Assembly (NCBI GenBank): GCA_031002005.1 | Contig: CM061918.1 | Span: 38,258,947-38,322,946 of the forward strand | Origin: Vandiemenella viatica | Taxonomy: Eukaryota > Arthropoda > Insecta > Orthoptera > Morabidae | Direction of reading: 5' to 3' | DNA: 64,000 bases | Position numbers and translations under genes: made by a program | The notes under the pieces: generated by a model | Told to the model about the DNA's origin: nothing | What the model saw: the letters and a program-made list of their open reading frames with translations, nothing else | Databases searched by the model: none | In this document: in pieces, positions 10,990 through 22,551 of the stretch | How the letters are laid out: each line of letters starts with the position of its first letter | Position numbering within the stretch: the stretch's first letter is position 1

Positions 10990-11335
10990 AGGCAACAAGT
11001 CATCGAAGAACAGCAACACTCAATGTGGGCCGTTCGACAGACGAGTCCGTGTGGACAGTGCACAGAAACTTGGTGATGCTAGGATATGGCAGCAGAAGAC
11101 CGTTGCGAGAGCATCTGCTAACAAAATTCCCTCGGCTGCAAACGTCTCTCAGGGTCTCGTGAATATATCTGTTAGACCCAAGATGACTGGAAGAAGGTTG
11201 CTTGGTCAAATGGGTCAGAATTCGAGTTGGTAAGAGGTGATGGTAGAGTTCGACTGTGGTGCAGGTTGTGAAGAAGGCACTGTGCAGCTGTTGGCTCAAT
11301 CCTGGTATGGGCTGCGACCTCTGACGTTGACTGGT
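10990..11335 (+). pseudogene. Tc1-like transposase remnant
   Basis: Translation in shifting frames gives TVHRNLVMLGYGSRRPLREH then LLTKFPRL, the N-terminal/linker region of Tc1-type transposases. After a frame change comes DDWKKVAWSNGSEFELVRGD then GRVRLW. The usual catalytic context is W-S-D-E-S-x-F; here the aspartate position reads Asn. In-frame stops, frame changes and this substitution make it inactive. No inverted ends were identified. Confidence 0.75.
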
Positions 11336-11501
11336 AATAATTATGTTGAGCTACTTGAAGACCAATTATAGTCCGTAGAGACATGCATCTCGCCGGCTTA
11401 CAACTGTATGTAAATATAAAAAAACATACTTTATAAGTTGTAAAAATGTTATGAATATTACATATTAATTGCACTTTATCGTCTTTGGCAGCAAGGAGTA
11501 A

Positions 11502-12372
11502 GGCTGTGGTCACGGTGGATGCGTACTCTGACGAGTTATTGGTCGAGCGTATTCGTACGTTTTCGTCGTAGTGAAACAAACACTGCGAAACAGGTCAGTG
11601 TGGTCACAGTGGAAGCGAGTTAGTCGTCAGTTGAGGCGCGTGTACGCACCACCAGAATCTGGAAGCAAGTCTGTTTGATTTTCGCTGCATAGTCGTACGA
11701 CCAAAATGAATATAGAGAGGTTGATTTCTTTAGTTTGTGACCGATAAACCTTTGTAGAATCAGACCTCGACACATGACGGTTAAGGTACGGTTGAAATAC
11801 ATCATTTATGACGTGGAAGCGTAAGTCACTAATTGGTAAATAAGGTGACTGATAGCTTTATCTGAGTTCAGTAAACTATACACAAGAAATACTTTGGCAC
11901 TATCTATTCAATCAATTTCTAAGTCTTTTACTACACGAATTAATGATCAAAACTAGATTTATTTATTTACCTTAATGTAGTTGCTAGTTTCTCCGTAGGT
12001 GCAATGCAACTCCGGAAATTATTCTGTTTCTCAGTTTTCTAACTAATTATTTGTAAAACATAGTTGAATTTTTCTGGCCGCATTCTGAAATAGCCGAAGT
12101 ATTTTTGATATTCTTTGATTAGATCAGGGAAATGTAAACCAAATTCTCCTTGAGTTTGCCTGGTAAAATTAATATCACTAATCCAATATTCTTTTTCGTT
12201 TTCCCACAAGAAGAGTCTTAGTACAGAACTATCTAAAAACACCCTGTCACAATTTTTAATTAAATGAAAAAGTAATTCCGATTTTCACTGCGACAACTGC
12301 TCTGACGAGCGCGCACGACATTTCCGCAAAAGTTATAAATCGTCAGTGTATGCATCCACTGTGCAGGAAGCC
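11502..12372 (-). mobile_element. Harbinger-like DNA transposon, mostly deleted
   Basis: The left end GGCTGTGGTCACGGTGGATGC (11,502 onward) is an imperfect inverted match to the right end (12,348-12,372; inverted GTGGATGCATAC). A related motif occurs internally at about 11,606. TAA flanks the left end, the kind of 3-bp TSD known for Harbinger, but I do not see a clean copy on the right. It carries a Harbinger-type N-terminal transposase piece. Confidence 0.5.
12039..12242 (-). pseudogene. Harbinger (HARBI1-like) transposase N-terminal fragment
   Basis: The 67-residue frame contains WISDINFTRQTQGEFGLHFP followed by DLIKEYQKYFGYFRM. This matches the (Y)W-x-x-x-x-N-x-x-R...GEF..L...L....KFF.YFRMS pattern at the start of HARBI1/ALP1-type nucleases. 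The DDE nuclease domain itself is not present, so the fragment would not be active. Position inside 11,502-12,372 supports a non-autonomous Harbinger derivative. Confidence 0.6.
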
Positions 12373-12984
12373 CCACGTCAAGGAAAAGACGATTATTAAA
12401 GATGGCTGTTTGGAGTGATAGTAGCTAGCGAAGAGCTGTGAAAGTTATTATGAAAACAGTTTGGCTTTAAGTGTGAGAAAGTCGAATTATATAGAGTGCT
12501 GTACTTGGTTGCAGCCAAGGAAAACGATACGTTTATGTAAAGTGTCATGTGTATCGCAAGTTGCGAAAAAAATGTGTGGTTAAATGTACCTTGTAAAGTT
12601 TAATACTGGTCAGTGACTTGATAGTTTTCCTAAAGTAAGGGTCACAGAAATAAGAGAAGGTAAAGCTTACGTGTGTTTTCAGATAAAAAGAGAAAATATG
12701 GAAGATACCAAATTATAACCGGAGGACTGACATTAAAAGTTATCTAAGACATAAAAGATGAGGGAGAAAGGACTCATTTCCAAAGAGGACAGTAAAGATA
12801 AAACCAGAGAAATTTAGAACTGCGTTGAGATACGGTGTGTGTTATAACAGACAAACATTGTTAATATACAGAGCTCTTACACGGAGAAGGTTACAAACTT
12901 CTGGCCGTGATAGCATGTGATAAACATTCGTACTGACTAAACCGAAAAAAAACTCTTAAACGATGTAGGTGGGTGCAGGATAGG
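12373..12984. other. Unassigned AT-rich DNA
   Basis: No gene or repeat recognised; the purine-rich composition resembles decayed retroelement coding sequence, but no frame is open. Confidence 0.35.
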
Positions 12985-13056
12985 GGTAAGATGGATATGT
13001 AGGGAAATTGCCACCGGAGCCTGTGCTTCGTTGCAATTAAATAATAATAAAAATAA
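12985..13056 (+). mobile_element. LINE 3'-end fragment with AAT-rich tail
   Basis: It contains GTAGGGAAATTGCCACCGGA and an AATAATAATAA tail. This is the same 3' terminal block as the LINE fragment at 10,440 in opposite orientation. Coding sequence is not evident upstream. Confidence 0.6.
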
Positions 13057-13590
13057 TAACCTGCAATTATTGATGACTAAAGATCAGTTCGAAACGATTT
13101 AAAAGTAATTTTGCTTTATAATTAGTGTAAAAGATTTTTTATATTATGCTGATTTGATGTGCCTGAATTGGTAATGAATTTGCGAGTCAATGTAATAAAA
13201 TATATATGATGTCTGAGTGATATCAAACATGTGTAGCAATACGAGGAAGTGTTTAAAAATGACTGCGTGAAGATTTTGCGTTTATTGAATAATATTATCC
13301 TTTCACCCATTTGCGCACAGACTAGTATGGTCCAAAGGTATTAGAGAGCAAAGATAGTATAGAGTATCATTAATTTGCATTAATATTAAGAATATTTTTT
13401 TGTAACATGCTTGACGCCATGAAGGAAATTATTTGATGTACTGAAGAAAATGAACTAATATAATTGATCTCTATTTATAGTTAAGAATCGAGCTATAATG
13501 TCATTGTGAAAGTTGGTAGTAGTTGTAATAGCTTCCTTAGAGATTAATGAAACTTGTTGTCGGAGAACATGCGAACTTACTACTGATATG

Positions 13591-13825
13591 AACAACCGAG
13601 CATGGTGGGTGAACGGTTAACGTTGTGGCCTCGCATTCGGGAGGACGCGGGTTCGAATCCCCGTACGGGTATCCAGATTTGGGTTTTCCATGGTTTCCCC
13701 AAATCACTCCAGGCGAATGCTGGGATACTTCCTTCAAAAAGGCCATGGCCGAATTCCTTCCCGTTCCTTGTCCCCAGTACCATACCGCCTCTAATGACCT
13801 TAGCCGTCGCCAAGGAGTAGAGAGA
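13591..13825 (+). mobile_element. Full-length-like tRNA-derived SINE
   Basis: Head CCGAGCATGGTGGGTGAACG (A-box region), perfect B box GGTTCGAATCC, conserved body TTTTCCATGGTTTCCCCAAA, and 3' end before a GAGAGA/A-rich tract. The other duplication arm keeps only the 3' half (63,670-63,757). Confidence 0.9.
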
Positions 13826-14078
13826 GAGAAAAAAAGAACACTTCTAATAGTGAAGTAATTACTAAATAAACGGGTTATTTTTGTACTGTGGGGTTATGAT
13901 TTACTGAATAATTTACGGAAAATACAAGAGATATAGATAATGATATGACTACGGAGTGAACTTGATTTAATGATTCGTGAGAGGGTGAAATATTAAACAC
14001 TCCAAGTCTATCTGAGCCGATACAAAGGTAAAAATTAAATTCCGAACGGTTATTGAGAATGTTAGTAAATAAGCTGGA

Positions 14079-14456
14079 TTGTGTCGTGCAGGAAAGAAAG
14101 AAAACGAGTATGCAAATGATTACAAGCCTAAAGTCAGAACTGCAGGCTGCAAAGAAGATTTCTGTTGTGAAATTGGGAAGATTTGTGAGCAAATCGCGCG
14201 GAGTGAAGTAATAAACAATGATACTTCTGTCGGAGAGTGTAATAACGCTAGAGAGGACCAAATAATTAATGCTAGTCTTATAGAACGAAAAAGTATATGC
14301 AATTATTTGGAGGGGTAACAAAAGGAAATAGTTCAAGTGCCGAAAGAAGAGACTCCAGTTATGTGGCAAGGCGTGGATCGTGAGGAAAACAAGGCAGAGG
14401 TGCAAGATAATAAAATGAGAGGAAATGTTGAAGTTCGTGAGTCCAGTCCTACGAGT
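14079..14456 (+). pseudogene. Lys/Glu-rich coding remnant, probably retroelement
   Basis: The frame at 14,079-14,318 (79 residues) ends at a stop which, in the other arm (minus strand, about 62,982-63,400), is a Gln codon, letting that copy read on through IVQVPKEETPVMWQGVDREE. The composition is similar to the gag-like frames at 2.6-4 kb. The antisense frames of 176 residues in both arms (13,875-14,405 and 63,114-63,644) look like shadows of this. I recognise no domain. Confidence 0.35.
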
Positions 14457-14692
14457 TAATGTGTATTATATCAGCAACAAAGATACGGGTGGGAAAATTG
14501 AAAGATCATTTTTTATTACCTGATATCGTTTTTTAATCTAAGGGTAGCATGCATCCTGTCGTATTTAAGATCAAAGACAGAAATGAGTTACCTACTTACT
14601 GATTGGATTGCTTGAAAATAAGCTACCTAAAGAACCTTTTCAAGGAGAAGACGTATGGTTGGGCTAGCGACATAAACAATTCTATACTCTGT

Positions 14693-14900
14693 TCACTCTC
14701 AACTGGCGGCTCAAGGTCATGTTCTCCTTACCCCGCTCTCCACCCCACCCCTACTCCCGTTGCCTACCCCACCAATAGGATCCTGTGTGCAGGCAGGTGG
14801 TTGCCAAATTTCTCATAGGGCACTTTCCCCTTCCCATGTAGTGTTAAGACCAGCAGACTGGGGATAGATAGAGTGACCTTGATCCACCTCTGTTAGCTGA
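14693..14900. mobile_element. MITE with AAGGTCA ends, copy 1
   Basis: The left end AACTGGCGGCTCAAGGTCA is an imperfect inverted match to the right end (TGACCTTGATCCACCTCTGT). The interior is C-rich at the left. It recurs as a shared copy at 62,634-62,845 and as an independent copy at 21,848-22,076. Confidence 0.65.
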
Positions 14901-16430
14901 AGGGGCTAATGAGATTCATGGATTATAAAGGACTTTTCGTAAGAACTATTGGTCGAAAGAATTCCAGAGAACAATAAGAAACAAATTATGGGAGACAGTA
15001 AATAAGATGGGAGTTTACTGGAGATCTATGTAGGAATTATTTACCTTCGAGTATTGATAATGAAAAAAAGAGTTGAAATATTATAGAGGAAGTTACCATG
15101 GAATATACAGGAGAAGATCGCTACAATACAGTGGTATAACGTATAAGGGTTTCTGAGTACAGTAAGCAGGATATACGGCGAAACGATGATGGAATAGCGA
15201 GGGTTGGATGAAAATGTGCTGTATAAGCAAATTATGACAATATTTGGAGAAGAGAGATAGACGATAACCGACGAGTAGAGTTCATTCGAAAGAATAAATA
15301 TTGGTAGAACAGCAACGGTGACAATAGGGGGCGTTTTGAAGAGAAGAGTAGCAATCTAAGACAAGATAAACAGAGAAAGCCGACAGTAGGGAATGGCTCA
15401 GGACACCGTAGAGACGTATCGGAAAGCTGAAGCCCAAGTCAGGGTGATCCGATCGATATCGGGAAGTCGAAGAGCAGGACGAGGTGGAAGACTGAATGCA
15501 AGAAGAGATAGGGAAGAAGTGGAGAATACGTATATAAGCACTGTGTGGAACTCTCAACACTGTGGAAACAAAAGTGAAAACAAAAACAAATGATGAAGAT
15601 AAAATGGTTGTTTTTTTGAATAAAAAACAACTGCGGAACATGGCCTACAACAAAATTACTGATAAAATGGTTGATCAGTATGTTAAGGAAACGGAACAGT
15701 GCAGGGCAGATAAGCCACTAGAATTGTGTAATTCATGGCTAAAGGAAAAGGACGCGAAGATATCGAATATATAAATACGGAGAAAAGCAGTAATGATGTA
15801 GAATGGTTCTTCGTCAATGGAAGCGAAGGAAAAAGAAAACACAGAGGAAAACCAAGATATTCCACCAAAAACCTTGTTTATCAGAAAATACCAATACATG
15901 AGAAAGTTATAGAATAGATTCAGTAGGACTTGGTAACATTGAGGAAGAAAAGATAGATACCAATTTGAATTCGGTGAATCAACAGTTATATTCAGATGTG
16001 TTAAAAGCTAGAATATCGGTAAAAGAAAAATTATCATATCGAGGAAGACTTAGGAGTGTGAAAGAACAGACAATGATGAAGAAATAATGAGGAAAACTAG
16101 ACGGAGAAAGAAGTTATACAGTACCGGACCATGACGAAAGGAGGATCTGAAATTAAAATCATAGGAAAAAATAAAATAAAAATGCGTGGGAATTCAAACG
16201 TTCAGCTGGAATCAACATTAGGATGGTAAGGACTGTTATAAAACAATAACTTGAGCACATAGAGATGCGTGTGGAGTCGAATGAATTGAAAAGCGGAATC
16301 TAAGAATTGCAAAATCATAAACAATTTGAAACTGCATTGTGATCGAGCTGGTGTCTCGCGAAAAATAGATTTTCCAAACCTATCTGAGGAAACTGCCTAA
16401 CGGACTTCGCAATGACATGAGAAGAATAGA
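14901..16430 (+). pseudogene. Broken retroelement-like coding region in left arm
   Basis: Short frames rich in Lys, Glu, Arg and Asn (for example 15,393-15,593, 15,562-15,774 and 15,735-15,917) follow each other in different frames. One segment near 15,920-16,080 reads NIEEEKIDTNLNSVNQQLYS then DVLKARISVKEKL. It resembles a retroelement structural protein, but no zinc knuckle, RT or nuclease motif is visible. The same block is in the right arm, where the LINE at 59,731 interrupts it. Identity is uncertain. Confidence 0.3.
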
Positions 16431-16669
16431 TTTTTTTTAAAAACTGCTTAACGTCTCTTAACAGCGAGGTCTTTAGAGACGGGTAAGGATGTGGGGCAAG
16501 GAATGGGAAGGAATTCGCCATGGCCTTTTGAAGGAAGTATCCCGGCATTTGCCTGGGGTGATTTTGGAAACCATGGAAAATCCAAACCTGAATGCCTGGC
16601 CGGGGATTCGAACCAGCGTCCTCCCGAATGCGATGCCAGAAAGCTAACCGTTACACCATCACGCTCGGT
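16431..16669 (-). mobile_element. Full-length SINE with TSD
   Basis: The minus-strand SINE runs from head CCGAGCGTGATGGTGTAACG to an A tail (T-run at 16,431). Its TSD is GAGAAGAATAGA at 16,419-16,430 versus GAGAAGAGTGGA at 16,670-16,681. The same insertion occupies the matching site of the other arm (59,060-59,296), so it predates the duplication. Confidence 0.9.
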
Positions 16670-16854
16670 GAGAAGAGTGGAGTAACCTGGCATATAAAGA
16701 ACCAAAGATAAAGATTAAAAAGAAATGCATCCGAACCCTAACGGTAAGGAACGTTCATCGTTTGCGGGAGAAAAGAAGAGAATGGGTTTACCAAGACGCT
16801 AGTCCTTCGTGTATCCAGCAACGATGAATTTTTCCAGGACCAAAATGTGTAACA

Positions 16855-17165
16855 CTGAACCAAAATCGTTCACGATTGGCTTCAGGGACTTTCTGGATAA
16901 TTACAGCAAATGATTTGGCCACTTATATCGCCGAACACTAATCCAGTCGAATATATCGGTGACATTATCGGAAGGTCAGCTGGTGCACAAGGTCTTTGCA
17001 CCGACAACACTTCAGCAATTATGGACGACTTTAGTAGAAGAATGGGACTTTCAATGACTTTATGAGTCGATGCCACGTCGGGTTGCTGGGCAGAATGGGT
17101 TCCATAGAATATTGGGAAGTATCCTATGACTTGGCATTTCAGTGTTTTGTTTGAGCGTTTACGTG
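16855..17165 (+). pseudogene. Tc1-like transposase C-terminal remnant (left-arm copy)
   Basis: One frame reads MIWPLISPNTNPVEYIGDII, corresponding to the WPa-SPDLNPIE motif around the third catalytic acidic residue of Tc1 transposases. Another reads TTLQQLWTTLVEEWD and SMPRRVAG, the expected C-terminal continuation. Stops and shifts interrupt it. It is shared with the right arm at 58,541-58,880. Confidence 0.75.
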
Positions 17166-17734
17166 GTTGTTGATAACTGTGATGGTGTGCTCACTGTAGA
17201 ATTATGGCTGAGAGAGGAAACAAAGTAGAGGGTGAAGTGCAGTTCCAGCTCATCAGGCCTACTCTTCTGAGGTGTACACTTCTTATTAAAGTATAAACTT
17301 TTATCTTTATGCTAATCAGGAATTTTCGCTGGGTGCCAGTGAAACTAAAAATGTTTCACAAATTGAATTTTGAATTTTGACAGGACTTAAAAATCAACAC
17401 ATCTAAATGAAATTTGGAGGAGTATTGTTGCCGTAGACGATATTTATTCTATCCTTGAATTATAAGTAACATAGACAATTATAATTTAATAGAAACAAAT
17501 GGTAGAATTAGTACATTAACCTTTCCTGAATATATAAATGTCCATCTTATTTTATTATTAATTTTTTTATTGAGACCCTTTACTCTCTCTCAGGCCGTTA
17601 CTGGGTTTCACATATTTGAAGTGCTGATGATGAAAGTTTACTCTATTCCCGGGACTTGAACCAGTAAACCCCATGTCAGGAGCCGGAAACCATCACGGTA
17701 ACGCGTAAAGCCACATTGGCGTGTAAAGGCACTT

Positions 17735-17950
17735 ACCAAGCGTGGTGAGTGAGTGATAATGCTATGGCCTCGCATTCGGGAGGATGCGACTTAAATTCTC
17801 CGTCCAACCATCCAGACTTTATTCTTCCGTAGTTTCCCAGAATCACTCCAGGTTCACGCCGGGATGGTTTCCTTAAAAGGTCATGGCCGAATTCCTTCCC
17901 GTTCCTTGTCCCCACTCCTTTCCCTCCTCTAATTACCTCGATATTGCCTA
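17735..17950 (+). mobile_element. SINE, diverged (left-arm copy)
   Basis: Head CCAAGCGTGGTGAGTGAGTG, a B-box region decayed to GACTTAAATTCTCC, body with CATGGCCGAATTCCTTCCCG and 3' end. It is present at the corresponding position of the right arm (57,761-57,973). Confidence 0.85.
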
Positions 17951-20229
17951 AAACCTTGAGTGAAATAATATTTAAAAAATAATTCAAATTGGGCACACGC
18001 TTCGTTAACAGTTTCCTTAAGACATCTATATTTACCCCTTTCTTCTTCTTATATTTTTTATCTAAAATTCTTTGAGTGTTATTTTCCCGCCGATCTACTT
18101 TTGCCATTTAGGAATTTTGAATTTAAACTTCTTCAATGTACTTGGTGAACTGATTTAGCGTGACAACCCTTAGCAGGGAAGAGATTGCTGCTTAGTACTT
18201 CATCCTACAATGTGACCAAAGATTCACTTCGATAAGGACCAAGTTATGACACAACCCGCATTAATGTGAAGGTACAGTTTACACGTTTTTCCCCCACTCC
18301 GCGGATAAGAGAACGGAGCGACGTCTGTAGGTCAACTAACTTTGGAAACGAACTTATCGTGTCCTCCTTTTCCGTCTGATACGCAATTAAAACTTTGCGG
18401 AAGTTCGGTTTTTCACTGTGGAGCAATGCTTGTTTCCCTTTATTGCGCGGGTGGTGCTACAGTCCTTGCGAAATGAGGTGCTGTGCAATTTTCTCTTCTG
18501 TCTGGCGACTTCGCTAGATGAGTGGAGGGCGCCTAAAACAAGAAACAGTCTGCGCAAATAATGAGCTACTCATGAGCGGCTTGTTCTAAAAAGATATGAC
18601 TCTGCTCACTTACATGGCAGTTCTTGCAGAGGATAAACACATATTTGTGGACTTATTAATAAAGCAGTTGATCAAATATGAATTAGACTTTTTAACCGAT
18701 TTTGAAAAGGAGAAGGTTGTGAATTCCACTAATATGATTTTTTTTTCTTTTTTTAATGTGTGCGTCCCAATTGTTCCGAAACTCTACTGTTGATTTGTGT
18801 GAATGATTGTTTAGGTGACGAATGAACTAAAATCAGCCCTATTTAAATTTATCACATTTGGTCCAGTAAATTTTAGATATGTCAATTCAAGAACAGTTAA
18901 AAATTACATAATTGTTTTACATATACAGTGATTTAGTGAATCTCTTTTACTTGAAAGAGGATATTCTCGAAGTTTTCGTCTAAATTTTATGTCTTTTAGT
19001 CCCATAGCTGCTTGAAAATTTTAAAAAAAGAATGCCTAAAAATACGCATTTTTGTTGATTACTGCAAAATATAGCATACTGATTTCCATGCATGAAGAGA
19101 GTAATAAAAAATAAAAGGTATTGTGAGAATCTACTATACAATTTCCTAAGCTCACTTACTCATTCACTCATCTCGATAGCTATTGGCTGGAAGCGGTGAC
19201 GTCACGTGCCAGCCGTCGCTCCCAAATTAACAGTAATCAGAGATATTATTAGAAGAAATTCGAGGTTAAGTCCACAATTTAATAGCTAAGCAACTGCTAC
19301 CAAATTAATTGCCTTAATACATTCATTAAGTTTGCTTTTCATAGCATTCCATAGTTTAAGAAAATATCGATAATTTTTAGTGCTGAACAAACGTTAAAAC
19401 TGTTTTTCAGTAACAAGTCGCTTATTAATGCAACATAAAAAAACTTTAAAAAATCTAAATTACTCGTGGTCTTTGCTGTAATCACGAATGTCAATTGTCA
19501 TTCGGTCTAGGCTAAATTTCAATGTAATTAAAATTCTCCCTAATGTTACTGCTTGATCAAAGTTTATAGATTACAGTTTATGTGCTTTTTACGTAATTTA
19601 CTGACCACTTTCGTTAATGGTCTTTATTCGCTGTACTACGTGAATTAGTAGCTTTGGACATCAGACCAAAATGTAACCGAATATTCTGGCAATTCATTTC
19701 TTCGGAGCTGCTCAACTGTTTAATAATCTGGAACCTATATTAAGCTCTCTGGCTATTACGGACACTCTGGACGAAAGATTACATTATGAATATTTGCTCA
19801 TCCTCAGTTTTTTTTAAAAAAATAAAAAAAAAAAAAAAGTGATGGTTTCGAAGCAATTGTGCACTCCCTTTAAACAGAAATTCTTCAAATTTTGCAGAGT
19901 GAATTTTTAGGCTCAAATACAAGTCAAGTTTGTTTGTTAGCCAATTCGAGTTTAGAAACCACGATCTTCGAAAAACAATTATACGACAGCGCGATTGTAT
20001 CTGTCCGTGTTTTATACGTCTATTAATTCTTATGAGTTCTTTAGGCTGAAGAGATTTTATTCACCAAAACGGCCACATGATTACACTAGTAATAACAATA
20101 ATTTGACATGGAACAATAGATTGTCTAGTTAATAAAATCTGTGATAGAAAAGTTTCGTAAAATTCATTTTCTTTGTGGTGGTTTTGTAAACAAAGATTTG
20201 ATGTTGATTTTTTTTGTAAAATATTTACT
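17951..20229. repeat. Non-coding part of left arm; contains a three-copy repeat
   Basis: No credible gene. About 19,140-20,060 is present three times in the window: here, inverted in the right arm at 55,680-56,580, and as a more diverged copy at 52,748-53,662. This points to a dispersed element of about 0.9 kb or more within the duplicated segment. An A-rich run lies at 19,816-19,839. Confidence 0.6.
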
Positions 20230-20698
20230 ATATTTAAACAAAAAACTCCTTATTAACTTCTTATTACGGAAATAAAACGCATAAGTATTTTTCTGTATAG
20301 CCTCCAACTGTATCGGAAGTTATTTAATTTGCCACTCATTAAGAATTGTTGAACATGTTCCTTCATAATTTGCACACTTCTTGTACCTGGTCGTCATTGG
20401 AAATCTTGCTTGTCTGGAAAACCTTAAACCGCATACAGGTGGAAAGTACACGGTCAACAGGCGCACATGCGGGAAACGAATCTCCAATGGCGGCATCGCA
20501 GAAACACATGCTTCAGCGTTATCGGTCAGGCACAGAAATAAATTTCTATACCATAACGGGCTAGTTCAAATATTCGGCCTCTCAAATCCTGTATGCACTT
20601 TCCCAATGGTCAGTAATACCCACAAGTCCACTTTTGGGAGAATAATGTCGAAATCTTCTCAAATTTTTCATCTTCTGTTTTGAATTGTCACTACTCCC

Positions 20699-21709
20699 TG
20701 TAATGTCCCTTAGTAACGGGAAATTTATGCGTGTGAATTCCACGTTTCTTTGGCATCGGCGAGAGCCAGGTGACTCATACCTGCACTGAAAGACCGAACG
20801 ATTTATGTCAGGCCGTAAAGTTAAAAGCTTTACACATTCAATTAAATTCAAAGAACAGTATAGGGCCGAAATGAGGATTTCCTGGTACAGTAGAAAGTTG
20901 AAACTAGAGAAACGATGCTTCGGAGAAAAAGTCAGGTTGCGGAACACCTCTGTTGGGAACCAGCGAATCAAACTGTGTTACGAACTTTTAGAAACCATAA
21001 GTTTTTTATGTTGCATGAGGAGCGCCAATGGAGATCGTGGACGACCCGCCAAACGCTGCGACTCGCTGAAATTTCCCGCGTCTGCTAAAACTCGGGAGCC
21101 TGCAAGTTTTCAACAGAGCGAACAAGCGGGAGAGAAGACATTCTGTTTCTGGCCAGCAAACAATCCGCACCGGCGCACCACGGGAGATTGCCGGAGAGCT
21201 GCGGGGAGCTACCTCGCCAAGTGACCTTCACCCAGCTGATCAACAAGGTCTATGAAACTTTGTTTTATCTGCACGTCATCTGCTACGGTAAAGAACGCCG
21301 ACGATGTATAGACACTCTTGCGTCATTCAACCCTAGGCAACGCTCTGAGATGAGAATCATGCTCTAAATTGTTCAAAAGAAACTTTTAATGTTCAGTTCT
21401 GTTCAATAAACCAATCAATTTTATATTCAAAGAAAATAATAGGTGTTGTAAACCCTGCTTTCAATAACTTCCTTTCCAATCAATCAGTATATCATTTGAA
21501 TAGATGAAGATTTGTGTTTTTTAATGGTATTTTAAAATTACAATTGCTTTGATTAAAAGTATTTCAGAATTGGAATGTCGCTTCTCTGGGATAGAGAACA
21601 CTTCCATTCTTGGCGCCTACCCGGGATTAATTTTGCAAATTAACTTATTAATTAATGCATCTCATTATTTTATTCTAATTTTAATAACGTCATAAAACTA
21701 GACGTTACA
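20699..21709 (+). mobile_element. Solo LTR, 1,011 bp, TSD TCCC
   Basis: It begins TGTAATGTCCCTT and ends GACGTTACA (inverted TGTAA/TTACA ends). It is flanked by TCCC at 20,695-20,698 and 21,710-21,713. An inverted copy of exactly the same length lies at 37,285-38,295 with a different TSD. No internal element sequence is attached, so it is a solo LTR left by recombination. The 139-residue frame at 20,805-21,224 lies within the LTR and is not a gene. Confidence 0.92.
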
Positions 21710-21847
21710 TCCCGTATTCGGTAATTCATAACGATTACGAGAAAACTACTTATCATTTCTTCTCACTGGGACGACCCATCACTGCTATTCTTCATAACAA
21801 GTTCCATCACACTACTTGATTTTTATTTGCGAAGCAGTTATCGAGAG

Positions 21848-22076
21848 TTTAGTTAAGAGAGGCGACTCAAGGTCACTGTGCTCTATCCCCTCTCCACTGC
21901 CCTTACCCATTGGTAAGCAACCTCTGATTTTATTGTACAAGCGGAGAGTAAATCTGCCCCTAGCTTACATAAACACAGCGGTCAGCTTGGAGATGTAGGA
22001 AAGGGAGGGGTTAGGGAGGTGAGGAGCGGGGTAAAGATAAAATGACCTTTAGCCGCCAGTTAAGTGTGAACAAAGT
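21848..22076 (-). mobile_element. MITE with AAGGTCA ends, copy 2
   Basis: The ends GAGGCGACTCAAGGTCA and TGACCTTTAGCCGCCAGTT are imperfect inverted repeats. The right end, reversed, matches the left end of the copy at 14,693. Confidence 0.65.
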
Positions 22077-22551
22077 ATAGTGAGATGGCAGCATCTGCTT
22101 GTATTTTTACTGGGTAAGATACGAGATTCTTGAAACGCCCTTCCCACTTTCGCACTAAATCTAGGACACACGCGAATAAATTGCGTCCCTTGATATTTCT
22201 TGTGTCTTTGTACATATTTTGATAATACCAACTTGACTATTACCAATGCAGAACTGTCCACATTAACATTTTGAAATGTGTTTTAATTTCGGATCACCAC
22301 AAGGCGGGTGAATTTTTTATTTGTGCTCAAGAAAGAAACAACCTGAGAAACTGTCCCAAACAGGAAGATGAATGCACCACGGCAGAACTAGCTTGGAATA
22401 CTCGATAGGCAATAAAATCTGCAGAACTACATTTACGACTAACGCCTGTTTTTCATGTACAGAAACATTCGTCACTACTCTTATGTTTGTTTGTACTGTA
22501 CATATTTCTTAAATTGTTTTTAACTCTTTGAATGGTTCCTTCAAGAATAAA
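22077..22551. other. Unassigned AT-rich DNA
   Basis: No recognised gene or repeat between the MITE and the Helitron-like element. Confidence 0.35.

Larger units (their letters stand above)
13239..20229. repeat. Left arm of long inverted duplication
   Basis: The whole stretch is the reverse complement of 55,507-64,000. Anchors: 13,239 pairs with the window end at 64,000; 14,405 with 63,114; 16,669 with 59,060; 17,735 with 57,973; 20,229 with 55,507. By eye, identity in sampled segments is roughly 90-97%. The arm includes three SINEs, a MITE and a Tc1 remnant, all but part of one SINE also present in the other arm. The right arm holds one extra LINE. The arm may extend left of 13,239 (the partner is cut by the window end) and right of 20,229 (the partner lies in the N gap). 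Confidence 0.9.

Noticed and set aside
13591..13670. Possible tRNA gene (also at other SINE heads)
   Set aside because: A- and B-box motifs are present, but each is followed by the same SINE body and tail, and the cloverleaf is not maintained; these are SINE promoters.
13875..14405. 176-codon hydrophobic frame on the minus strand, also at 63,114-63,644 on the plus strand
   Set aside because: Present in both arms of the duplication and antisense to a Lys/Glu-rich remnant; the hydrophobic composition is what the complement of such codons gives. No domain recognised.
20805..21224. 139-codon frame, with a 141-codon counterpart at 37,626-38,051
   Set aside because: Both lie inside solo LTRs with TSDs; similarity between them reflects the LTR, not a protein.
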